This document shows, one piece after another, positions 43,209 to 50,150 of a DNA stretch of 64,000 bases. Under the pieces are notes generated by a model, which saw only the letters and a list, made by a program, of their open reading frames with translations, made no database searches and was not told where the DNA came from. Each line of letters begins with the position of its first letter. Within the stretch, counting starts at the first letter, position 1. The position numbers were made by a program, and so were the translations under genes. The DNA lies in the NCBI GenBank assembly GCA_963736305.1, contig CAVTOD010000007.1:434001-498000 (forward strand). Reading direction: 5' to 3'. Source of the DNA: DASUPK01 sp963736305. GTDB lineage: Bacteria > Actinomycetota > Thermoleophilia > Solirubrobacterales > 70-9.

Positions 43209-43345
43209 CGCAATCCTGATCCAGCCGCCGATCCATCGGGGGCCGAACCTATTGTCTGCCCATCGTTACGGGCACCGCCCTAGAGGACTGGCTCCGCACC
43301 GCGGTCGACAAGTTCATTCCGGTCGTCGAGGCGATCGGCGCCACC

Positions 43346-43669
43346 GTGATCGCGGTTGGGGTCGTCGTGGCGGCGATGGTCTACCTGATGTCAGAGCTTC
43401 GCATCAGGCCGGTCGCTTATGAGCATGTGCGCCTGCTACTCGGCCGTTTCCTCGCCCTCGGGCTCGAGTTCCAGCTCGCTGCCGACATTTTGAAGACGGC
43501 GGTTTCTCCGACCTGGAACGACATCGAGCAGCTGGCGGCAATCGCCGCCATTCGGACTGTCCTCAACTACTTCCTCGCTCAGGAGGTCGAGAAGGCGGCT
43601 GAGATGGAGAAGAAAGGGATGCTTGCGATGCCTGGGGACATGCCCGCGCCGACACCGGGCTCCGGATGA
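43346..43669 (+). CDS. DUF1622 membrane protein, N-terminus uncertain
   Basis: DUF1622-like membrane protein (VAYEHVRLLLGRFLALGLEFQLAADILKTA ... AIAAIRTVLNYFLAQEVEKA). GTG 43346 is the first standard start, but coding-like sequence (LEDWLRTAVDKFIPVVEAIGATV) extends upstream to about 43256, and the frame is open from 43220 with no ATG, GTG or TTG there. A CTG at 43256 may be the true start, or the start was lost. Its stop overlaps the second DUF1622 gene. Confidence 0.75.
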   Translation: MIAVGVVVAAMVYLMSELRIRPVAYEHVRLLLGRFLALGLEFQLAADILKTAVSPTWNDIEQLAAIAAIRTVLNYFLAQEVEKAAEMEKKGMLAMPGDMPAPTPGSG

Positions 43670-43962
43670 GCGTCGGGCACCTGCCTTCGGATCTGACCGC
43701 GGCGGTCGCCGCGGTTCCTTTTGCGATTGCCGCTGCGATCATCATCACCGGCGCATGTCTGTCGATCTTCGCCGGCCGCCACGCCGCTTCGGCGTTCGCG
43801 AATCACATCACGCTCGGGCTCGAGTTCCTGCTCGCCGCCGGTCTGATCAGGCTGGCCAGCGCCAACAGCCTTGAAATGCTCGGGCTGGTCGGGGCGATCA
43901 TCGTGACGCGGCGGATCATCGTGCTTGGGATCCGTTGGGGGACGCGGGCTGTCGAAGGCTGA
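43666..43962 (+). CDS. DUF1622 membrane protein, second paralogue
   Basis: A 98-aa protein with three predicted helices and the family core FANHITLGLEFLLAAGLIRL ... GAIIVTRRIIVLGIRW. It overlaps the first DUF1622 gene by 4 bp (ATGA). The pair likely forms a heteromeric membrane protein of unknown function. Confidence 0.82.
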   Translation: MSVGHLPSDLTAAVAAVPFAIAAAIIITGACLSIFAGRHAASAFANHITLGLEFLLAAGLIRLASANSLEMLGLVGAIIVTRRIIVLGIRWGTRAVEG

Positions 43963-44011
43963 CGGGCTGAGATCCCAGTCAAGCCGAAGTAGCCGCTTTG
44001 CAGGGTGTTCA

Positions 44012-44053
44012 TGCCGGAGGAGGGACTCGAACCCCCGACACGCGGATTATGAT
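44012..44053 (-). repeat. tRNA 3'-half fragment, copy C (att-like scar)
   Basis: Same 41-42 bp as copy B, ending in the anticodon loop. The sequence beyond (44057-44088) also occurs at 36431-36461. It bounds the cargo segment on the right. Confidence 0.88.
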
Positions 44054-44113
44054 GACGGCGAGGAGGGGTCGTCTGAGGCTGACTAAGGGGCTGACAGGCG
44101 TGCTGAGCTCATC

Positions 44114-44160
44114 TCAGTTCGGACCAAAGTCGGGAGTTGGACGCACCCTTGGACGCACGG
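44114..44160 (-). pseudogene. Terminal tail of a lost integrase-like gene, copy C
   Basis: Encodes VRPRVRPTPDFGPN and a stop on the minus strand, matching the tail beside copy B. The upstream part is replaced by the start of the epimerase gene on the other strand. Confidence 0.5.
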
Positions 44161-44213
44161 TTGGCTGGGGGAGGGGCTGGGCTGCAACCGGTCCCCGAAT
44201 AGGCTGAGCGTCG

Positions 44214-45239
44214 ATGGGAGCGGCATCATCCACGGGTAGCACGCCGGGACCCGGGCTCACGGTCGCTGTCACGGGTCCGACCGGCGAGATCGGAAAGCCC
44301 TTCGTCCGTGCCCTGGAACTCGCGCCCGAGGTCGGGCGCGTGCTGGCGATGGCGCGGCGGCCGTTTGATCCGCGCGAGCTGGGCTGGAGCAAGACCGAGT
44401 ACCGCCAGGGAGACATTCTGGACCGGGCCGCAGTCGACAGGCTGGTTGCGGACGCGGATGTGGTTGCACACCTCGCCTTCATCGTGGTGAAGGCGACGGC
44501 AAGCAGCTACGACATCAACATCGAGGGATCGCGCAACGTGTTCGATGCAACCGTGGCCGCCGGCGTTCCGAGGCTCGTCTACACCTCGTCGGTCGCGGCC
44601 TATGGCTACCACGACCACGATGGGCCGCTCACCGAGGAGATGCCGACCCGCGGCACCGAGCGACACGCGTACTCCCACCAGAAGGCCGAGGTCGAGCGTG
44701 TGCTGGACAAGGCGCTCACCGATGCGGCTACCGACGCCTACGTATTCCGGCCCTGCATCGTCGCTGGGCCAGAGGCCCCGGCACTGCTCGACCAGCTTCC
44801 ATATCTGCGCCTCCAGCACAAGGTTCCGGCCGCCGCACTCCGATGGATCGGGCGGCTGCCCGCGGTCAAGCCGGTTCTGCCCGATCATGGCGTGCCGTTC
44901 CAGCTCGTCCACCACGACGATGTCGCCGCGGCCTTGGTGGCGGGTGTGCTGGGGCGGGGCCAGCCGGGGGTCTACAACCTCGCGGGGTCCGGCGAGGTTC
45001 GATGGTCCGACGTCGCCAAGGAGCTTGACTGGTACACCTTCCGGATTCCCAGGGGCGCGATTGACGTGACCGCGAACGTAGTCGGCCGCATCCCGCAGCT
45101 CGCGGTCGAAGCAGGATGGCTCGAGGCGCTGCGCGTCCCGATGCTGATGGACTGCACGCGCGCTCGACAACAGCTGGGGTGGCGGCTCGCTTACGACGGC
45201 CGTCAAACGCTCCACGAACTGGCGGCGGCGCGCAGGTAG
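44214..45239 (+). CDS. NAD-dependent epimerase/dehydratase (extended SDR)
   Basis: A 341-aa extended short-chain dehydrogenase: NAD motif VTGPTGEIGKPF (about 19-30), Ser/Tyr/Lys site with TSSVAAYGYHDHDG and HAYSHQKAEVE (Tyr-x3-Lys), then the substrate domain. The substrate is probably a sugar nucleotide or a beta-hydroxy/steroid compound. It is convergent with the CMD-KAS cluster. Confidence 0.88.
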   Translation: MGAASSTGSTPGPGLTVAVTGPTGEIGKPFVRALELAPEVGRVLAMARRPFDPRELGWSKTEYRQGDILDRAAVDRLVADADVVAHLAFIVVKATASSYDINIEGSRNVFDATVAAGVPRLVYTSSVAAYGYHDHDGPLTEEMPTRGTERHAYSHQKAEVERVLDKALTDAATDAYVFRPCIVAGPEAPALLDQLPYLRLQHKVPAAALRWIGRLPAVKPVLPDHGVPFQLVHHDDVAAALVAGVLGRGQPGVYNLAGSGEVRWSDVAKELDWYTFRIPRGAIDVTANVVGRIPQLAVEAGWLEALRVPMLMDCTRARQQLGWRLAYDGRQTLHELAAARR

Positions 45240-45261
45240 CAGTGGGCCAGCCGCGGCCGGA

Positions 45262-45879
45262 TCAGCTCCGCCCCCCAGGGCCCTCCTCCACCTGGATCCC
45301 GAGTCCGCCGATCGCGGAGGCCAGGCCTTGGTAGTGCCCGATCAGCATGCATAGTTCGATCGCCTCACGGTCGCTGAGACTCGCCTGAACCGCGCTCCAG
45401 GTCGCGTCCGAGAGAGCTCGCCGGGCGAGCAGCTCGTCGCTTGCGGCCAGCAACGCAAGCTGACGCTCCGTGAAGCCGCCTGCCGGAGAACTGTCGGCCA
45501 CCCTTGCGACCTCGTCCGGCGTCAGCCCCACGCGCAGCGCGATCGGTACGTGCTGGCGCCACTCGTACGCCGAGCGACACTGCCACGCGACCCGCAGAAT
45601 CACGAGCTCCGTGTCGCGTCGCGGGAGCTGACCGAACGGCATCAGGCGCGCCGAATAGCGTAGCCAGGCGCGGAAGAGGCGCGGGTGTTGGCCAAGCGTC
45701 GTGAAGATGTTCGGCGGGCCGCCGCCGGTGACGCGGCCCGTGACCTCGGCCACAGCCCTGGCCAGCGGTCGTAGGTCGCGGGGGTGGGCAGGCGCTATGC
45801 GGGGCTCGCTGGTCCGGTCGAGAGCGAGCAGCGCCTGCAGCCTGACAGCGTTCGGGTCTTGAGCGCGGCGCCTGCTCAC
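45262..45879 (-). CDS. Carboxymuconolactone decarboxylase-like (CMD) protein
   Basis: A 205-aa all-helical protein of the AhpD/CMD type: FTTLGQHPRLFRAWLRYSARL, then RRDTELVILRVAWQCRSAYEWRQH. The usual CxxC/H redox motif is reduced to a single Cys with a nearby His, so peroxidase activity is doubtful; a decarboxylase or lactone role is possible. GTG start at 45879, 8 bp after the KAS stop. Confidence 0.82.
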   Translation of the reverse strand: MSRRRAQDPNAVRLQALLALDRTSEPRIAPAHPRDLRPLARAVAEVTGRVTGGGPPNIFTTLGQHPRLFRAWLRYSARLMPFGQLPRRDTELVILRVAWQCRSAYEWRQHVPIALRVGLTPDEVARVADSSPAGGFTERQLALLAASDELLARRALSDATWSAVQASLSDREAIELCMLIGHYQGLASAIGGLGIQVEEGPGGRS

Positions 45880-45886
45880 TCTTGGA

Positions 45887-46778
45887 TCATGTCCGGTAGA
45901 GCGCCGCCACCACCGTAATTCCCGCGCCTGCGGAGACGAACAGCGCCGTGCGCCCCCCTTCGAGTCGCACGGACTCGAGCGCCACGGCCGGAGCGGCGGT
46001 GTGCGCGCCGGCGAGGTCGGCCGAGGGCGACGCGACCCGGTCGGCGGGGACGCCGAGTCGCTTCGCCAGCCCGTCGGCGAAGCCGGCGACTGATGCCGTG
46101 GCGACGAGCAGGTCGAGCTCGCTGAGGTCGACCCCGTCGGTCGCCAGGAGTTGGCGGGCGGTCGATTCCGCGCATTCGACCGCCCGGGTGGCGTAGGACT
46201 CGGCGATCTCGACGGTGAGGACGTTTCGACCGTCATCGGTCTCCCGACCGGGGGCGTCTTCCTGCCAGTCCATGTGGCTCTGGAACTGGTCGGCGAACTC
46301 GGGGAACGTGTCGAACCGAAAAGAAGTGAAGCCAGCGCGGGAGTCGTCCGCCCTCAACAGGACCGCGCCACCGACCGCGGGAAAGACGAACCCTGCGGAG
46401 ATGCCCGGGTCCGGGTCCATGTCGCTCGCGACCAGCATCCCGAGCTCGACCGTCCCCGACGCGAGCATGCCGTCAACCAGGTGAATGCCCGTCAAGAGCC
46501 CACAGGCCCCGTTGCGGACGTCGAACGAGAACGTGCCCTGACCCACGCCGTTCTGCTGCTCCGGGTTCGCGCCGATGTCCTCCTGGATCAAGGACGCGAT
46601 CGCGGGCTCGCTGATGCTCTTGTCCTCGTAGATGCCGGCGTTGATCAGCAGGTCCACCTCGTCGGCGCTTCGGTTGGCGCGCTCCAGGCACGAGCGCGCC
46701 GCGGCGTCGGCGAGCTTCAGCGCGCCCGGCGGTCGGTGCGGCGGTCGCCGTCGCGGTCGCCTCAATGATCGTGCCCAT
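45887..46778 (-). CDS. KAS III-like protein 2 (apparent frameshift)
   Basis: Thiolase-fold protein, about 296 aa after correction. ATG at 46778, then ATATATAAPTAG must join GALKLADAAARSCLERAN by dropping one base in CCC 46725-46727. Cys is present (RNGACGLLTG), but the His and Asn of a normal KAS III are not (ATASVAGF, ADLAGAH), so it may be an acyltransferase or a non-catalytic partner. It overlaps the stop of KAS III-like 1 by 17 bp and is followed by the CMD gene. Confidence 0.7.
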
Positions 46779-47893
46779 TGCGCCCGACCAGCTGATCGAC
46801 CTTGAAGATCACGATTCCCACCTCGAGGCCCGATGCGAGGGAGAGAAGCAGGACCCTGTCGTCCTCGGCAAAGCGGCCCTCCCTCAGGTACTTGCTGAGA
46901 GCGACGAAATGCGTCGTCGATGCCGTGTTGCCCAAGCTCGTCGACGGTGATCACCACGTGCTTCGGCGTTGAATCGAAACGTTCGGAGAACTCGGCCATC
47001 GCCTTCTTGATCGCCCGTGCGGAGGTCTGGTGGGGGATCAGATAGTCGATCTCGTCGAACTCGAGCCCGGCCTGATCGAGCACCTCGCGCAGCATCGGGA
47101 CCGCGTCCTCGGTCGCCGCCTGATGGATCTCCCGCGCTTTGGTGTGCATTGTCACCCCGGGGCCGATCGTGGCCGGGAATGCCACGCACAGGCGGCTGTG
47201 CTCGGACAGCGTCGTGAAGCCGGCCACCTCGATCCCGGGAGCGCCCTCTGGGGCGCGTTCGAGGATCGCCGCGGCACCGGCGTCGCCGAGGGTCAGCGAG
47301 GCGAGCTGGTCATCCATCACGGTGCGGACCTCCTGGGCGGCATTGCGCCCCAGCTCCGAGATGTACTCGCCGCTGACGACCATCCCGCGACGGATCCGGC
47401 CCTGTCGGATCAGGTCGTTGAGGATGAAGACGCCGGTCATCATCCCCGCGCAGGCGTTGGAGATGTCGAAGCTGATCGCGCGCTGGGCGCCGAGCGCCTC
47501 CTTCAGCGAAACGCTCACCGGCGGCTCCAGTTGCAGTCGCAGGCCTCCGACGTGGCGGCTGATGCTCGACACGATCAGCGTGTCGAGGTCCTCCGCAGCA
47601 CAGTCCGCGTGCGCGAGCGCGTCGCGCGCCGCACCGAGGGCGAGCGTGTAGGAGTCCTCGCCCTCGCCAACGATATGGCGCTCGCGGATACCCGTCAGTT
47701 GCTCGAGCTCGATGTCGGTTTCGTGCTTCGTGCTCGCCATCAGCTCGTCGGTGCTCAGCCGCCGCTCGGGAATCGACGCGCCGATGCCGGCGAACCGGCT
47801 CGTGTACGACCCACCGCCTAGCGAGCCGTCGGCGCCGCCCTCCAACGCCATCCAATGCTCGTCGCTCTTGGCCGACACCTCGCGCTTCTCCAT
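46762..47893 (-). CDS. KAS III-like protein 1 (apparent frameshift)
   Basis: A 3-oxoacyl-ACP synthase III homologue, about 377 aa after correction. Catalytic Cys (SNACAGMMTG), His (LIPHQTS) and, after a one-base correction at CCC 46931-46933, Asn in ELGNTAST. The frame then ends GLEVGIVIFKVDQLV...HDH-stop at 46762. Without the correction the frame runs on as Arg-rich nonsense into the second gene. ATG 47893; the long frame upstream is not coding. It may condense acyl-CoA with malonyl-ACP in a specialised lipid or polyketide pathway with its degenerate partner. Confidence 0.8.
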
Positions 47894-48088
47894 CCACCCA
47901 TTTTCCGCACGCGCGCGACCCCTGTAATCCGTGCTAAACACGCATCACTGCGCTCTGGAACCGGTCGGTCGACTCACGTGCAATTAGCGGACGCGACAGG
48001 ACTTTCACGGGCCCGTGCCCGGGCATAGATCTCGGGGACGGCGCTATGTGAGATCCCGCCGCACCGCTATCAGGGCCGCCATTGCGGC

Positions 48089-49174
48089 TCACCCGGTGCC
48101 CCCCGCGTCCGCAGCGGCAACGCGAGCCCTTCTGCCGGCGGTGAGCTCCTCCGCGACGATCTGCAGCGCGGCCGCGGTCGGCACGCCGATGATCGCCCCG
48201 ATCACGCCGAACAGCGAGCCGAAGACCAGGACGCTGACGATCACGGTGAAGCCGGAGACACGCGCCGCCCTGCCGATGATCGTCGGCTGCAGGACGTAGT
48301 TCTCGATCTGCTGGTAGACGACGATCACGATCACGAAGGCGATCAGCGCCCCGAGGCTGACCGAGAGCGCGACGATGCCGATGATGATCCCCGCCAGCAG
48401 TGCTCCGATGCTGGGGATGAGGTCGAGGATTCCGGCGATCACCGCCAGGGCGAGCGCATGCGGAAGCCCGAGGATCACGGCGGTGATGCCGTAGACCGTC
48501 GCGCAGATCAGCGAGATGGCGAGGTTGCCGAGCATGTAGCGCGAGGTGGTCTTGATGATCCGGTCGGTGAGCCGCTCGTAGCGCTCCCGGCTGTCGCGGT
48601 AGAGCAGGCTGCCGATCCCGCTCCTCACGCGAGGCTCATCGATCAGCCCGAAGAGCGTCAGGAAGGTGACCGAGAAGACGAGCGTGACGGCACCGAAGGC
48701 GGAGACCCCGACGCGGGCCAGCCCGCCCGACGCCCTGCCGAGCCCGCTCGTTATCTCGCTGGTGTGCGCCTTCAGGACGTCAAGCGCATTGCTTGGGCCG
48801 TTGATCATGCCGCCGAGGTCGCTGTGGCGCGCCTGGTCAACCAGCCCCGGCAGCGCCTCGCTGAAGTTCCGGAGTCCGTCGACGACAGCCTGCAGCAGAA
48901 CAACCACGAAGACGAGGCTGAGGATGGCTATCCCCAGCACCAGCACCGTCGCGCACAGCGTCCGGCCCCACGGCAGCCGCCGCTCCATTGCGTAGACCAC
49001 GGGCGAAAGGACCGCGATGCTGAACATCGAGACGAAGAACAGCAGCAGGACGTCGCCGATAGAACCGAGCGCGAAGGCGATGGCCACGATCGCAGCGACG
49101 ATGAAGATGGTCCGAATCGAGATCGAGACCTCGACTTCGCGACGCGCCTGCCGCGTCGCCCCGCTCACGGTCAT
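48089..49174 (-). CDS. AI-2E family transporter
   Basis: A 361-aa membrane protein with about eight helices and the family signature (FVIVIVVYQQIENYVLQPTIIGRAARVS ... GSLFGVIGAIIGVPTAAALQIV). Members export signals or act as Na+/H+ antiporters; the substrate here is unknown. The start overlaps the amphi-Trp gene by 4 bp, placing it in an operon with hsp20. Its last 45 codons were copied to 36.6 kb. Confidence 0.9.
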   Translation of the reverse strand: MTVSGATRQARREVEVSISIRTIFIVAAIVAIAFALGSIGDVLLLFFVSMFSIAVLSPVVYAMERRLPWGRTLCATVLVLGIAILSLVFVVVLLQAVVDGLRNFSEALPGLVDQARHSDLGGMINGPSNALDVLKAHTSEITSGLGRASGGLARVGVSAFGAVTLVFSVTFLTLFGLIDEPRVRSGIGSLLYRDSRERYERLTDRIIKTTSRYMLGNLAISLICATVYGITAVILGLPHALALAVIAGILDLIPSIGALLAGIIIGIVALSVSLGALIAFVIVIVVYQQIENYVLQPTIIGRAARVSGFTVIVSVLVFGSLFGVIGAIIGVPTAAALQIVAEELTAGRRARVAAADAGGTG

Positions 49175-49389
49175 TCCTCCCAGCTGAGCTCGATCTCGAG
49201 CTCGACGCGGCCGCCCTCCGACCTGGTCGCGAACTTCAGGGCAACGTGGTCGGCCGCCGGGATCGAGACTTCCTCCTCGTCTCCGAGCTTCAGGCGTCCG
49301 CCTGTGGTGAGCGCATATGCGATGTCCGTCAGGCGCTCCGCGGCCTTCTGACGTGAGAGCCGGTTCAGGCTCCGGTTGACGCCGCTCAT
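49171..49389 (-). CDS. amphi-Trp domain protein
   Basis: A 72-aa protein with the amphi-Trp pattern: a helical N-terminus (LSRQKAAERLTDIAYAL), then amphipathic strands ending VELEIELSWEE. Function unknown. It sits between hsp20 and the AI-2E gene with 4-bp overlaps on both sides, so the three are one operon. Confidence 0.85.
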   Translation of the reverse strand: MSGVNRSLNRLSRQKAAERLTDIAYALTTGGRLKLGDEEEVSIPAADHVALKFATRSEGGRVELEIELSWEE

Positions 49390-49817
49390 TGACTGGGCCT
49401 GATCTGGATCGGCTCCGTATCCGACCCAGGGGGAAGCGGAAGGGTCACCTCGAGAACCCCGTCCTCCAGCCTCGTGTCGATCTTCGTAGCGTCAATCCGG
49501 GCAGGAAGGGCAAGCGAGCGCGAGAAGGGCCCGCATCGCCGTTCCTCACGGAGGTACGTCGCATCCTCTGCCTCATCAGGTTCCGGCCTCTCCCCTGAGA
49601 TCGTCAGCGTGGCCGCGTCGACCTCGATCCGGACGTCGTCGAATTTCACGCCCGGGACGTCCGCTCTCAGGACGAGCTCGCTCGGACGGCGAATCAAGTC
49701 GAACGCGGGAAGCCAACCGCGCGTCCCGGCGAACCAGTGATCGAGCGCATCCTCGAGGTGATCGCGCAGCTCAGCAGTGCCGATGAGCGGAGCTCTCGGT
49801 CCGGTGGGCGTCGGCAT
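49386..49817 (-). CDS. Hsp20 small heat-shock protein
   Basis: A 143-aa protein with an alpha-crystallin domain (about 50-140: ELVLRADVPGVKFDDVRIEVDAATLTISGERP ... LEDGVLEVTLPLPPG). It holds unfolding proteins in an ATP-independent way. The ATG at 49817 has AAAGGAG upstream. A copy of the 33-bp motif ends 53 bp before the start. Confidence 0.95.
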   Translation of the reverse strand: MPTPTGPRAPLIGTAELRDHLEDALDHWFAGTRGWLPAFDLIRRPSELVLRADVPGVKFDDVRIEVDAATLTISGERPEPDEAEDATYLREERRCGPFSRSLALPARIDATKIDTRLEDGVLEVTLPLPPGSDTEPIQIRPSQ

Positions 49818-49869
49818 CGTCGTCTCCTTTCTCGCCGGCCTTTGACCCGATCGAGGGTGCTGTCGACGC

Positions 49870-49902
49870 GGGTGAGGCGTCGTCACGCAATTCGTGTGAT
49901 TC
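49870..49902 (-). promoter_or_regulatory. 33-bp motif copy 1 (hsp20 operon)
   Basis: GAATCAC-N9-GTGACGACGCCTCACCC on the minus strand, 53 bp upstream of the hsp20 ATG. It aligns without gaps to the five other copies; 9 bp separate it from copy 2, which points the other way. Confidence 0.75.
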
Positions 49903-49911
49903 GAGGCAGGC

Positions 49912-49944
49912 GAATCACCAAGAGCGTGTGACGTCCGCTCATGC
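49912..49944 (+). promoter_or_regulatory. 33-bp motif copy 2 (small membrane protein)
   Basis: GAATCAC-N9-GTGACGTCCGCTCATGC; the motif runs into the ATG at 49941. Either the gene is leaderless or it starts at the GTG at 49968, which has GAGGG at 8 bp. It is back to back with copy 1. Confidence 0.65.
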
Positions 49945-50147
49945 AGCCGGAATCGAGGGTCCGCGGCGTGGTCACCGGCGGCCTCCTCGGGGTCACGATC
50001 GGCCTGATCGCCTATGCGGTGAACAGCGACGGTCAACGCGACTTCGTCTCGGAGACCAGCATCTCGGCCGATCGATACGAAGTCCAGGCGGACGACGATG
50101 TCGTCGCGGAGGCGCGCAGTGCCCTCGCGTCGACGCCGGGTTCGTAG
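49941..50147 (+). CDS. Small single-helix membrane protein
   Basis: A 68-aa protein with one N-terminal helix (GVVTGGLLGVTIGLIAYAV) and an acidic outside or inside tail. The start is ATG 49941 or GTG 49968. Divergent from hsp20 and preceded by the shared 33-bp motif, it is likely a stress-induced envelope protein. No family recognised. Confidence 0.65.
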   Translation: MQPESRVRGVVTGGLLGVTIGLIAYAVNSDGQRDFVSETSISADRYEVQADDDVVAEARSALASTPGS

Positions 50148-50150
50148 GAG

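Noticed and set aside
39754..44053. Three functional tRNA genes
   Set aside because: Each copy holds only the part from the anticodon loop to the 3' end; the D arm and 5' acceptor strand are absent.
45887..47941. A single 684-aa protein spanning both KAS III-like domains
   Set aside because: The middle of the frame is Arg/Pro-rich nonsense, while the neighbouring frames complete both domains with their conserved ends. Two genes with one-base slips explain the sequence better.
47942..48088. A regulatory site between KAS III-1 and the AI-2E stop
   Set aside because: I searched for the 33-bp motif and for hairpins here and saw neither; only the conserved 3' end of the AI-2E gene begins at 48087.
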